Shown: positions 33,492 to 41,773 of the stretch, one piece after another | How the letters are laid out: every line of letters starts with the position of its first letter | How positions within the stretch are numbered: the stretch's first letter is position 1 | Assembly (NCBI GenBank): GCA_965237855.1 | Contig: CBDEGK010000003.1 | Span: 496,001 to 560,000 of the forward strand | Source of the DNA: CBDEGK01 sp965237855 | GTDB taxonomy: Bacteria > Pseudomonadota > Gammaproteobacteria > Pseudomonadales > Halieaceae | Length of the DNA: 64,000 bases | Reading direction: 5' to 3' | Notes under the pieces: model-generated | Seen by the model: the letters and a program-made list of their open reading frames with translations, nothing else | What the model was told of the DNA's origin: nothing | Database searches by the model: none | Program-made: the position numbers and the translations under genes

Positions 33492-34136
33492 TTACCCCCC
33501 TGTCTCCACGCTATTAGCGAGTCTTAATTCCACCAGGTGCCGCTGTTCATCCAGCCCTGGTACCTGTAATTCATGCACAGTAACCAACTCTACACCCGCT
33601 GGCAGCTGTGCTATTTCCAACTCCGGGTAGACACCCTTCATCGCCATAAAGCGGCCCTGTGGCTCCAGCAGGTGCCGACAACCAGCTACCATATCCGCAA
33701 GACTGGAAAACGCCCGCGACACTATGACTTCGAATTCGCCTTCAGCCTTAAAAGCTTCTACCCGGCTATTGAGGATAGTTATATTATCCAAGCCCAGTTC
33801 GGTTTTCACCTGAAAAAGGAAGCGAGTTTTTTTTCCGTTGCTGTCCAGCAGACAGAATTCCCGTTGCGGAAACACCAGCGCCAACGGAATACCGGGCAGT
33901 CCCGCACCGGTACCCACGTCGAGACAGTTGCCGGGAAAAGTCTTGAAAACCTCGACAATCGCCAGGCTATCGAACAGGTGACGTACAATCATTTGCTGGG
34001 GGTCGCGCACCGCGGTGAGGTTGTAGGCGCGATTCCAACGCTGCAACAACTCCAGGTAAGCCTGCAGGTCGTGGCGTAATTCCGGCTCCAAATCGAGACC
34101 AAACTCGGTTAGACCCCGTCGCAGTATAGAGTCCAA
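33492..34136 (-). CDS. rsmG: 16S rRNA (guanine527-N7)-methyltransferase RsmG
   Basis: A 214-residue SAM methyltransferase (GidB) that modifies G527 of 16S rRNA; its loss gives low-level streptomycin resistance. The SAM motif is LDVGTGAGLPGIPLALVFP, and the family block RWNRAYNLTAVRDPQQMIVRHLFDSLAI is complete. It starts at TTG 34136, five bases after mnmG, and is followed immediately by parA. Confidence 0.95.
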   Translation of the reverse strand: MDSILRRGLTEFGLDLEPELRHDLQAYLELLQRWNRAYNLTAVRDPQQMIVRHLFDSLAIVEVFKTFPGNCLDVGTGAGLPGIPLALVFPQREFCLLDSNGKKTRFLFQVKTELGLDNITILNSRVEAFKAEGEFEVIVSRAFSSLADMVAGCRHLLEPQGRFMAMKGVYPELEIAQLPAGVELVTVHELQVPGLDEQRHLVELRLANSVETGG

Positions 34137-34141
34137 TGCGC

Positions 34142-36028
34142 TCAGGCGATGCGACGCTCGAGCGCGCCCCGCTTCTTCAATTGGATCAGCAGCAAAGAGA
34201 TGGCGGCGGGAGTAATGCCGGGAATACGGGCGGCGCGCGCCAGGGTCTCAGGCCTTGCTTCACTCAGTTTGTCCTTGACCTCGTTGGAGAGTCCTTCAAT
34301 CACGTTGAAATCGAGATCGGCGGGCAACAAGGTATTTTCATAGCGGCGCAAACGTTCGATATCCTCGCGCTGGCGATCAATATAACCCGCATACTTGGCC
34401 TGTATCTCCACCTGTTCTGCCACCTGCGGATCGGCGTGAGCTTCACCTATCAGATTGGCAATCAGCGCATAATCCAGCTCTGGGCGTTTCAGTAAATCTG
34501 CCAGACTGTATTCACGCGTCAACGGCCTGGTCACTAGCGGCTCCAACCTCGTTGCGGCTTCGGATCCCGGCTGCACCCAGCTACTGGCCAGGCGACTTTC
34601 TTCAGCGCCAATGCCTTCAACCTTGGCCTGGAATCGAGCCCAGCGTTGATCGTCAACCAGGCCCAGCTCACGACCCTTGTCTGTCAGGCGCAGGTCGGCG
34701 TTATCTTCCCGCAGTAACAGGCGATATTCAGCGCGAGAAGTGAACATACGGTAGGGCTCGAGGGTGCCCATGGTAATCAGGTCATCGACTAACACACCGA
34801 TATAAGCCTCGTCGCGGCGCGGACACCAGGCGTCTGCTCCCTGTATTTGCAGCGCTGCATTGGTACCAGCCAGCAAGCCCTGGGCGGCTGCCTCTTCATA
34901 ACCGGTGGTGCCGTTGATCTGGCCGGCGAAATACAAGCCTTGTACCGCTTTGGTTTGCAGTGAGTACTGGAGGTCGCGGGGATCGAAGAAGTCATATTCA
35001 ATAGCATAGCCGGGCCGCACAATATGTGCGGCTTCAAAGCCCTTGATCGAGTGCACCAGGCGCTGCTGAATATCGAACGGCAGGCTGGTGGAAATACCAT
35101 TGGGATACAGTTCGTTGCTGGTCAGCCCCTCTGGTTCGACGAACACCTGGTGTGAGGACTTGTCAGCAAAGCGGTGAATTTTGTCTTCCACAGAGGGACA
35201 GTAACGGGGACCGGTGCCTTCGATAACCCCGGTATACATCGGCGAACGATCCAGACCCTCGCGGATAATATCGTGGGTTTTCTCGTTGGTGTGGGTAATC
35301 CAGCAGCAACGCTGCTCAGGATGCTCTGACACATCCCCCATAAATGACATCACCGGCAGTGGTTCGTCGCCCCACTGCTCTTCCATTAGATCGAAATTAA
35401 CGGTGTTGGCGTCGATCCGCGGCGGTGTCCCGGTTTTCAATCGTGCGACCCTGAATGGCAACGCCCGCAAACGTTCAGCCAGGGCGATCGATGGGGGATC
35501 GCCGGCGCGCCCGCCACTGTGATTTTCCAGGCCAATATGAATCTTGCCGCCGAGAAAAGTGCCCGTTGTGAGCACCACGGCTGGAGCATAAAAATTGAGG
35601 CCCATTTGTGTGACCACGCCCTGCACTTGACCATTTTCAATGATCAGATCATCAACCGATTGTTGAAAAATGGATAGACCAGGATGATTTTCGAGCATCG
35701 AACGAATGGCATTTCGGTATAACACCCGGTCGGCCTGGGCACGGGTGGCTCTAACCGCTGGGCCCTTGCGGGAATTGAGAATACGAAATTGGATACCGGC
35801 CAGATCGGTCGCCTTCGCCATGGCGCCGCCGAGGGCATCAACTTCTTTGACCAGATGGCTCTTGCCGATACCACCGATCGCAGGATTGCAGGACATCTGG
35901 CCCAGGGTGTCGATGCTGTGTGTGATCAGCAAGGTATTACAACCCATGCGCGCAGCTGCCAGGCACGCTTCAGTACCGGCATGGCCGCCGCCAATCACGA
36001 TAACGTCAAATGTCTGTTCAGCTTTCAT
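34142..36028 (-). CDS. mnmG: tRNA uridine 5-carboxymethylaminomethyl modification enzyme MnmG
   Basis: FAD-dependent partner of MnmE that modifies the wobble U34 of tRNA, 628 residues. The dinucleotide motif GGGHAG is at residues 13-18, and the GidA signature GPRYCPSVEDKI is present. The C-terminal helical domain begins after LTREYSLADLLKRPELDY and binds MnmE and tRNA. The ATG at 36028 is chosen at the family-typical MKAEQTFDVIVIGGG; a TTG five codons upstream is less likely. It heads the mnmG-rsmG-parA-parB operon with its own promoter. Confidence 0.97.
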   Translation of the reverse strand: MKAEQTFDVIVIGGGHAGTEACLAAARMGCNTLLITHSIDTLGQMSCNPAIGGIGKSHLVKEVDALGGAMAKATDLAGIQFRILNSRKGPAVRATRAQADRVLYRNAIRSMLENHPGLSIFQQSVDDLIIENGQVQGVVTQMGLNFYAPAVVLTTGTFLGGKIHIGLENHSGGRAGDPPSIALAERLRALPFRVARLKTGTPPRIDANTVNFDLMEEQWGDEPLPVMSFMGDVSEHPEQRCCWITHTNEKTHDIIREGLDRSPMYTGVIEGTGPRYCPSVEDKIHRFADKSSHQVFVEPEGLTSNELYPNGISTSLPFDIQQRLVHSIKGFEAAHIVRPGYAIEYDFFDPRDLQYSLQTKAVQGLYFAGQINGTTGYEEAAAQGLLAGTNAALQIQGADAWCPRRDEAYIGVLVDDLITMGTLEPYRMFTSRAEYRLLLREDNADLRLTDKGRELGLVDDQRWARFQAKVEGIGAEESRLASSWVQPGSEAATRLEPLVTRPLTREYSLADLLKRPELDYALIANLIGEAHADPQVAEQVEIQAKYAGYIDRQREDIERLRRYENTLLPADLDFNVIEGLSNEVKDKLSEARPETLARAARIPGITPAAISLLLIQLKKRGALERRIA

Positions 36029-36043
36029 TCTATTCAGTATCAA

Positions 36044-36402
36044 AAGAGGCGCGCATTATACGGCTTGAATCAACAGTGATCAAAAATCAAACAGCGACTA
36101 TTTAACAATATAGATCTATATAGTTATGTGGATAGAGAGAAGATATTTATAGTTATTATTAAGGACTCCATTTTCTGTTGATAAGCGGGGAATATCCTTT
36201 TGTTTCATGGTGATACAGTAAGTATAACTGCGCCGGTAAGTACTGAATTAAGGCTGATTCTACTGTGGCTGAATTGGGGATAACCGGGCTTCACGCCAAG
36301 TTTTCTTATTTTCCCTCATATCATCCACTACCAGTTCAAGATTTTTCACCTCCTTATACACACGTTGCGTTAGACCTGAATTTGTTGTGGATAGCCTGTG
36401 CT
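36044..36402. other. AT-rich non-coding region with DnaA-box-like sites, upstream of mnmG
   Basis: This 359-base gap holds the mnmG promoter, an AT-rich core (about 36095-36180) and four sequences that differ by one base from the DnaA box TTATNCACA. They are CTATCCACA (36127-36135), TTATCAACA (36176-36184), TTATCCCCA (36275-36283) and CTATCCACA (36386-36394), all in the same (minus) orientation. Two GATC sites lie at about 36078 and 36111. In E. coli the origin lies beside mnmG; here the better origin is next to dnaA. A secondary DnaA-binding or titration region is possible. A 33-codon frame (36260-36361) is also present but unsupported. Confidence 0.5.
36055..36083 (-). promoter_or_regulatory. 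sigma-70 type promoter of mnmG-rsmG-parAB
   Basis: On the minus strand there is TTGATC, a 17-base spacer and a perfect TATAAT, about 27 bases upstream of the mnmG ATG. It lies at the edge of the AT-rich, DnaA-box-like region, so DnaA binding could affect it. Confidence 0.75.
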
Positions 36403-37302
36403 TTACTTCGGTGTATGCAACCACTTCATCATATTGAGGATGAAGTGAACATTGCTGCGCCCGTCAGGATGTGCCAGTCCAATGCGCTTGCCGGTTTCAC
36501 TGTTTATTTGCCCGGTAAGCCCCCCCGCCTCAGCCAGTACAATCAACCTGCCCTTGCCGTATTCCAGTGTGGCCCCTTGCAGCCAGTTATCGACCGGAAT
36601 GTGGCGTGAGCTGTTGTCAATAGCGCCCGCCTTCAGCGGCAGGAACAGGTGGTGTCGCGAATCCAGGCTCAGCAGGGGCTGGGCCGTGGCGGGGGCCAGG
36701 AAGGCATGACCGAGGTAGGTAGTGACGACGCTGATGCCTTCTGTAATCTCGTGCTCGTGCAGGTTGTGCTCAGCGCGACTGAAACTGAGCTGACCCTGGT
36801 TGCTGCTCCGCGTTCTATCCAGGGCGTATCCGTTGTACAAGTGGAAGCCGAAGGAGCGGGCCAATTCATAGGCGGCACCGGGAAAGGGCTGATGATCTGC
36901 GATGAGAAGCAACGCGCCGCCAGCGGCAACCCATTGGTTCAAAGTTGCTATTTCGCGGCTATTGAAGGCCGATTTTGGCGGCCTCGACCAATCTTTGACG
37001 GAATCTGCCTGCAGCGCATTGGCGATAACCAGGATGTCTACGGCGTTGAGTGTGGCGGCATCACTCTCCCCGTCCAGAGCTGTGACCCGGTAGCCGTCTG
37101 CCAGTAGCAGACGGGCAAAGACCTGGAATCGCCCCGACGCGGTGTGGAAATTATGGTGGCCGGCATCTATCGCTACCCGTGGTCCGCTGGCAGCTGCGTA
37201 GTGGGGATGCTCGAGCTGGAAATTCAGTTGGGAATCAGCTTGCTGCTCGGCGTAGCTGGTCGCAACCAGTAGCGCGAGGATGACACCGAGATAGCGGTAC
37301 AT
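36403..37302 (-). CDS. secreted protein of unknown function (glutamine-amidotransferase-like/DUF4350-like fold)
   Basis: A 299-residue exported protein. The signal peptide MYRYLGVILALLVATSYA has a good cleavage site after SYA. The mature part opens with PRVAIDAGHHNFHTASGRFQVFARLLLADGYRVTAL and VDILVIANAL, then has LNQWVAAGGALLLIADHQPF and the closing GKGRLIVLAEAGGLTGQ. This is the pattern of type-1 glutamine-amidotransferase-like or DUF4350 proteins, without an obvious catalytic Cys nucleophile. The ATG at 37302 lies two bases after the mnmE stop, with AGGA at a proper distance, so it is the last gene of the rpmH-mnmE operon. The function is unknown. Confidence 0.75.
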   Translation of the reverse strand: MYRYLGVILALLVATSYAEQQADSQLNFQLEHPHYAAASGPRVAIDAGHHNFHTASGRFQVFARLLLADGYRVTALDGESDAATLNAVDILVIANALQADSVKDWSRPPKSAFNSREIATLNQWVAAGGALLLIADHQPFPGAAYELARSFGFHLYNGYALDRTRSSNQGQLSFSRAEHNLHEHEITEGISVVTTYLGHAFLAPATAQPLLSLDSRHHLFLPLKAGAIDNSSRHIPVDNWLQGATLEYGKGRLIVLAEAGGLTGQINSETGKRIGLAHPDGRSNVHFILNMMKWLHTPK

Positions 37303-37304
37303 AT

Positions 37305-38687
37305 TTACTTTCCTATGCAAAAACTGGAAAAAATTTCTCCCAATAAATCATCACTGCTGAATACCCCGGTTATTTCCCCGAGGTGATGCTGACAGAGCTT
37401 GAGGTCTTCAGCCAGTAGTTCGCCGGCGCCTGAGGCGGTTAGCTGATTCCTGCCGGTTACCAGGGCCGACGCGGCGCTGGCGAGGGCATCCAGGTGACGC
37501 CTGCGGGCACTGAATTGTCCCCCTTCTCCACTGGAATAACCGGCACACTGTTTGAGGTGTTGTTTAAGAATATCTATACCCGCCCCGGTCTTGGCAGACA
37601 GTTGTATCAACGTTCGCGAATCTTGTTGTTGTATAGAAGGTGCTGCTGCTATGAGGTCACACTTGTTATGAACCAGGCTGATAGGTGTCCCCGGGGGCAG
37701 GCGTTGCTCTATCAATGCTAGTGAGTCATCTTCCTCACCCGACTGATAGTGACTGGCGTCACTCACGACCAGTACATGATCGGCCGCTTCTATCTCCAGC
37801 CACGCGCGCCGAATGCCCTCCTGCTCTACCTCGCCAACGTTGTCCCTGAGACCCGCGGTATCTATTACATGTAGTGGAATCCCGTCAATTTGTATTTCCT
37901 GTCTCAATACGTCGCGAGTAGTACCTTCAATGGCTGTGACAATCGCTGTTTCCTGCCCGCTAAGGCTGTTGAGCAAGCTGGATTTGCCAACATTGGGTTT
38001 ACCGGCGATAACCAGGTGAATACCCTCGCTGAGTAGCTGGCCCTGCCTGGCGGTGGCAGATACCTTCTGCAACTGTGCCAGGATGGCATCGAGCTTGTTG
38101 AGCACGCCCCCCTCGGCGAGGAAGTCGATTTCTTCCTCGGGAAAATCGATAGCAGCCTCGACGTAGACCCGCAGATCGATCACTTGCTGCAGTAGTTGAT
38201 TTATGGCGACGGCAAATTGACCCTGCAGAGAGCGGTTGGCACTGCGAGCCGCGCTCTCCGTGGTGCTGTTAATCAAGTCGGCAATGGCTTCTGCCTGGGT
38301 CAGATCAATTTTGTTGTTCAGGTAGGCGCGTTCTGAGAACTCCCCAGCCCGGGCATGGCGCGCACCCAACTGAGTGCAGCGTCGCAGTAACATGTCGAGA
38401 ACCACCGGGCCGCCATGAGCCTGTAGTTCGACGACGTCTTCACCGGTAAAAGAATGTGGATGGGGAAAATAGAGGGTCAGGCCGGTATCAATAATTTCTG
38501 CGGAGTCGGAGTTGCTATAGAAGCTGCCATAGTGCGCGTGGCGGGGTTTGAGATCCAGGCGGCAGATTTTTTGTGCAATGGCACGCGCCGATGACCCGGA
38601 TAGTCTGACGATACCAATACCGCCGCGCCCCGGCGGCGTGGCCACCGCGGCGATTGTGTCTCCATCCAGGGTCATCTGTTCAGGCAT
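37305..38687 (-). CDS. mnmE: tRNA modification GTPase MnmE
   Basis: A 460-residue GTPase that works with MnmG on tRNA U34. The N-terminal tetrahydrofolate-binding domain has RLSGSSARAIAQKI and PHSFTGEDVVELQAHGG. The G domain has GKPNVGKSSLLN, the G2-like TTRD, DTAGLRDN and HNKCD. The C-terminal CIGK motif, with its essential Cys, is intact. It stands in the classic yidC-mnmE order. The next gene follows after two bases. Confidence 0.97.
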   Translation of the reverse strand: MPEQMTLDGDTIAAVATPPGRGGIGIVRLSGSSARAIAQKICRLDLKPRHAHYGSFYSNSDSAEIIDTGLTLYFPHPHSFTGEDVVELQAHGGPVVLDMLLRRCTQLGARHARAGEFSERAYLNNKIDLTQAEAIADLINSTTESAARSANRSLQGQFAVAINQLLQQVIDLRVYVEAAIDFPEEEIDFLAEGGVLNKLDAILAQLQKVSATARQGQLLSEGIHLVIAGKPNVGKSSLLNSLSGQETAIVTAIEGTTRDVLRQEIQIDGIPLHVIDTAGLRDNVGEVEQEGIRRAWLEIEAADHVLVVSDASHYQSGEEDDSLALIEQRLPPGTPISLVHNKCDLIAAAPSIQQQDSRTLIQLSAKTGAGIDILKQHLKQCAGYSSGEGGQFSARRRHLDALASAASALVTGRNQLTASGAGELLAEDLKLCQHHLGEITGVFSSDDLLGEIFSSFCIGK

Positions 38688-38709
38688 GACCGCTAGTGTA
38701 GCTTGTGCA

Positions 38710-40404
38710 TCAGTTGTTGGCTGCGGCCTTTTCGATTCGGTGTGTGATCACCCACTGTTGGGCGATGGATAACAGGTTGTTGGAAACCCAGTACAGTACC
38801 AGTCCAGCCGGAAACCAAAGAAAGAAAAAGGTGAATACGATAGGCATCCACTGCATCACCTTCGCCTGCATGGGGTCCGGTGGCGGTGGGTTGAGCCGTT
38901 GCTGGAACCACATACTACCGCCCATCAGCAGCGGCAGAATGAAATAGGGATCCATCGCCGACAGATCCTGTATCCAACCGTAAAAAGGCGCCTGCCGCAA
39001 TTCAACACTCTCCATGAGAGTCCAGTACAGCGCGATAAACACCGGCATCTGCACCAGGATAGGAAGGCAGCCACCGAGGGGATTTATTTTCTCTTTCTTG
39101 TACAACTCCATCATGGCCTGGGACTGCTTTTGCTTGTCCTCGCTATAGCGCTCTTTGATATCCGCCATTTGCGGCTGCACCCGGCGCATATTGGCCATGG
39201 ACTTATAGCTGGTCGCAGAAAGTTGGAAGAACAAGGCCTTGATGAGGACCGTCAGCAGGATAATAGACACACCCCAATTGCCCACAAAATCGAAAATATT
39301 GACCAACAACCAGAACAGGGGTTGGGCTATCCACCACAGCCAGCCGTAGTCAACACTGAGCTCCAGGTAGGGAGAAATTTCCTTGAGACGGTACTGGTCT
39401 TTGGGACCGGCATAAAAGCGGGCACCGGTGGTGCCGGTTTGCCCTGGGTCAACCACCAGCGCCGGGCTGGTAAATCCGCCGATGTTATAGCCAGAACGCG
39501 TAACGCGCGTGCTGTAGTTATGGGACTGTTCCGGGGCTGGTATCCAGGCGCTGACGAAATAGTGTTGGATCATGGCGATCCAGCCGCCGGGTAATTGCGC
39601 CTTGAAGGGCTCATCAGCCATATCGTCGAAATCGAACTTGGTGAAGTGTTTGTCCGGTTGTGTCACAGCGGTACCCAGAAATGGCACCACGCCGATGCCG
39701 CCGGAACTGCTAGCCGAGGGATCGCCGCTGCTGTCACGTTTGATTTGACCGAACAGGTTCGCCTGCCAGCGTTCTTCACTCTGGTTATGGACAAGATAAT
39801 CCACGTCGATCAGGTAATCACCGGGCCGGAAAGTGAAGCGCTTGGTAATCAAGACGGCGCCCTGCCCCTGGTATGTCAGGTCCACTTGTAGTTTTTCCGC
39901 ACCCGGGTGCAGTTGATAGCTGGATTGGGCGCTGGAGAGGGTGGCGCGCCCTTTGCTATCAATGCCATCTACACCAACCAGCCCGCTCTGGGCCACGTAG
40001 TAACGCTGTTCATCCCGTTGCAACAGCAGGAACGGATTGTCCGGGGTGTTAAGTTTCTGGTGGTAATCGGTGAGAGCGACGTGGACGATATCACCACCTG
40101 CCGGATCGATAAGCACCTGCAGAACATCAGTATCTATACGGATCAAATTTGCATTGAAAATAGGCGCATCGACAACAGCGGGCGTATCTTCGCGCTGTAG
40201 AACCGGCAGGTCTTCATCGGTGTCGCTATTGACTGGGTCGAATGGCAGATCGGGGGTAGTGGGCTTAGCTGGGGACGTAGCCATTGACCCAGTGCTGGCG
40301 CTGGGTTGTTCATTGCGCTGTTCCGAAAAAGCCACCCACTCTGTCAGTAACATGAAGGACAAAACAGCGATGGCGCCAATCAATAAAGTTCTTTGCAAAT
40401 CCAT
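38710..40404 (-). CDS. yidC: membrane protein insertase YidC
   Basis: A 564-residue inner-membrane insertase that works alone or with SecYEG. An N-terminal anchor helix (MDLQRTLLIGAIAVLSFML) is followed by a large periplasmic domain (P1). The five-helix core at the C-terminus has the conserved SATSYKSMANMRRVQPQMADIKERY and NPLGGCLPILVQMPVFIALYWTLMES blocks. The start is at ATG 40404 (MDLQRT); an upstream extension overlaps the yidD region. It lies 8 bp after yidD. Confidence 0.97.
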   Translation of the reverse strand: MDLQRTLLIGAIAVLSFMLLTEWVAFSEQRNEQPSASTGSMATSPAKPTTPDLPFDPVNSDTDEDLPVLQREDTPAVVDAPIFNANLIRIDTDVLQVLIDPAGGDIVHVALTDYHQKLNTPDNPFLLLQRDEQRYYVAQSGLVGVDGIDSKGRATLSSAQSSYQLHPGAEKLQVDLTYQGQGAVLITKRFTFRPGDYLIDVDYLVHNQSEERWQANLFGQIKRDSSGDPSASSSGGIGVVPFLGTAVTQPDKHFTKFDFDDMADEPFKAQLPGGWIAMIQHYFVSAWIPAPEQSHNYSTRVTRSGYNIGGFTSPALVVDPGQTGTTGARFYAGPKDQYRLKEISPYLELSVDYGWLWWIAQPLFWLLVNIFDFVGNWGVSIILLTVLIKALFFQLSATSYKSMANMRRVQPQMADIKERYSEDKQKQSQAMMELYKKEKINPLGGCLPILVQMPVFIALYWTLMESVELRQAPFYGWIQDLSAMDPYFILPLLMGGSMWFQQRLNPPPPDPMQAKVMQWMPIVFTFFFLWFPAGLVLYWVSNNLLSIAQQWVITHRIEKAAANN

Positions 40405-40412
40405 ATAGGTCT

Positions 40413-40637
40413 TCAGTTCGTGTGGTTGGAGGGTACCGGGTCGATACCGCCTTCGTGCCAGGGATGGCATTTGGAAATTCTTCGCAGTGCCAGGCCGGTG
40501 CCTTTTACCACGCCATGTTCTTCAATGGCTTGCTCGGCGTACTGGGAACAAGAGGGGTAAAAACGACAGTTGTGCCCCAGCAGTGGGCTCAACAGGTAGC
40601 GATACCAGCGAATCAAGGTGCCAATCAGGGTGCGCAT
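40413..40637 (-). CDS. yidD: membrane protein insertion efficiency factor YidD
   Basis: A 74-residue protein with the family's three-Cys pattern (NCRFYPSCSQYA) and the amphipathic N-terminal helix. It also has the RRISKCHPWHEGGIDPVP block. It aids YidC-dependent insertion in E. coli. ATG 40637 (MRTLIGTLIRWYRYLLSPLLG) is the likely start and overlaps the rnpA stop by 13 bp, as is usual in this operon. Confidence 0.95.
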   Translation of the reverse strand: MRTLIGTLIRWYRYLLSPLLGHNCRFYPSCSQYAEQAIEEHGVVKGTGLALRRISKCHPWHEGGIDPVPSNHTN

Positions 40638-40987
40638 AACTTGTCTGTCAGTGTCTGCCATTGCTGACGCAATATAGCTGAAAGCTCGCCGTTGTCGATA
40701 CGGTCCAATCCGGGGCGAGCCAGCAAAATTACATCCATACAGGGACTCGATGGGGAGCTGGTGCGAGCGACCTCTCGGGCAACCCGTTTAATACGATTTC
40801 GATTTACAGCGAGACGAACGTGTTTTTTAGCTATGACCAGTCCGAGACGATGCGTTGTCAATTTGTTGCGACTGGCCAACAGGAGCAGATGTTTGTGGGA
40901 TGCTTTGGCATCTACCTGCTCAAATACCCTTCGGAAATCCTGTGCAGACAGTAAGCGTTGCTCTTTGCTGAATGCGAAATCTCCCAC
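40625..40987 (-). CDS. rnpA: ribonuclease P protein component RnpA
   Basis: A 120-residue basic protein that binds the RNase P RNA and helps mature tRNA 5' ends. The RNR motif is intact (KKHVRLAVNRNRIKRVARE), and the N-terminus FSKEQRLLSAQDFRRVFEQ is typical. It follows rpmH by 72 bp and overlaps yidD. The RNase P RNA gene itself is not in this window. Confidence 0.96.
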   Translation of the reverse strand: MGDFAFSKEQRLLSAQDFRRVFEQVDAKASHKHLLLLASRNKLTTHRLGLVIAKKHVRLAVNRNRIKRVAREVARTSSPSSPCMDVILLARPGLDRIDNGELSAILRQQWQTLTDKLCAP

Positions 40988-41059
40988 AAATCGAGGGCCC
41001 CTGATCCTGAAGACTAAGCCTGAAAAGCAGGCCTGGAGACCAGAGCCTGGAGCCTAAGC

Positions 41060-41194
41060 TCAGGCAGCCAGGCGCTTACGACCTTTAGCGCGACGACGAT
41101 TGATCAGCTGACGACCGCTCTTGGTAGCCATACGAGAGCGGAAGCCATGGGTGCGCTTGCGTTTAAGTACGCTGGGTTGAAATGTTCTTTTCAT
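41060..41194 (-). CDS. rpmH: 50S ribosomal protein L34
   Basis: A 44-residue, highly basic protein with the invariant opening MKRTFQPSVLKRKRTHGFR and the closing RRRAKGRKRLAA. It is too short for most ORF cut-offs but unmistakable by sequence and by its place upstream of rnpA. It is first in the rpmH-rnpA-yidD-yidC-mnmE operon and is served by the promoter at 41273-41301. Confidence 0.98.
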   Translation of the reverse strand: MKRTFQPSVLKRKRTHGFRSRMATKSGRQLINRRRAKGRKRLAA

Positions 41195-41272
41195 GATCGT
41201 AAGTCCAAAAAGTAAGTACGGGACGGCGGTCAGGCCAAGCCTGTCCGGGGTAGCCCAGTCAAAAGGCCGTGT

Positions 41273-41301
41273 ATTCTAGTGAAACAGCCTTGTAAATACA
41301 A
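41273..41301 (-). promoter_or_regulatory. sigma-70 type promoter of the rpmH operon
   Basis: On the minus strand there is TTGTAT, a 17-base spacer and TAGAAT, giving a leader of about 70 bases before rpmH. It lies at the rpmH side of oriC, pointing away from dnaA. Confidence 0.65.
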
Positions 41302-41402
41302 TCAAAGATCTGTGTAAAAGTGCATAATTTCTAGGCGTTTAGCTGCGCCGAGGGGGCGCTCGCGAAAAAGCGCAGGTGCGTTGGGCGGTGAATGTGTGGC
41401 AG

Positions 41403-41603
41403 GCTCTGGTCTGGCGCAATTCACGCACACCTTGATAAGAACTTATCCACAACTTATACACAGGCAAGAACGGCTCCAAAATTACCTTACTCCCCTCTGG
41501 ACTTATCCCCAGAAAAGCTGTTAAGTTATTGAAAAATAATAACTTAATCTATACACAAAAAGAAAAAATAATTGTGGATAACTCTTGCAAGCGGCGTTAG
41601 AAT
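41403..41603. other. replication origin oriC
   Basis: The 579-base gap between rpmH and dnaA holds the origin. Five DnaA boxes are visible: TTATCCACA (41443-41451), TTATACACA (41454-41462), TTATCCCCA (41503-41511), CTATACACA (41549-41557) and, reversed, TTATCCACA (41573-41581). A strongly AT-rich stretch (41512-41572) is the likely unwinding element. This is the arrangement known for Pseudomonas origins. A TAGAAT at 41598-41603 may be the dnaA -10. The rest of the gap (41302-41402, 41604-41773) shows only the rpmH leader, an imperfect GCGCT/AGCGC hairpin near 41355 and the dnaA leader. Confidence 0.9.
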
Positions 41604-41773
41604 GACCTCGCTATCGGCGATTATAGCCCTGTTTATAAGAATCTGGGTTTTATAAAAAGACGAGTGCAAAAATAACAGATTGTGGCCGTCACGCACAGCG
41701 GGCGAGCGCATTTTATAGTGAAGCAGAAAATTACGGGCACCGCCGCCTTCCGGCAAGTGCTGAGGGGGATAAT

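Noticed and set aside
36260..36361. 33-codon minus-strand frame (GTG 36361) with a protein-like sequence next to an AAGGAGG.
   Set aside because: The AAGGAGG lies inside the frame rather than at ribosome-site distance before a start codon. The frame crosses a DnaA-box-like site, is very short and has no recognisable homology.
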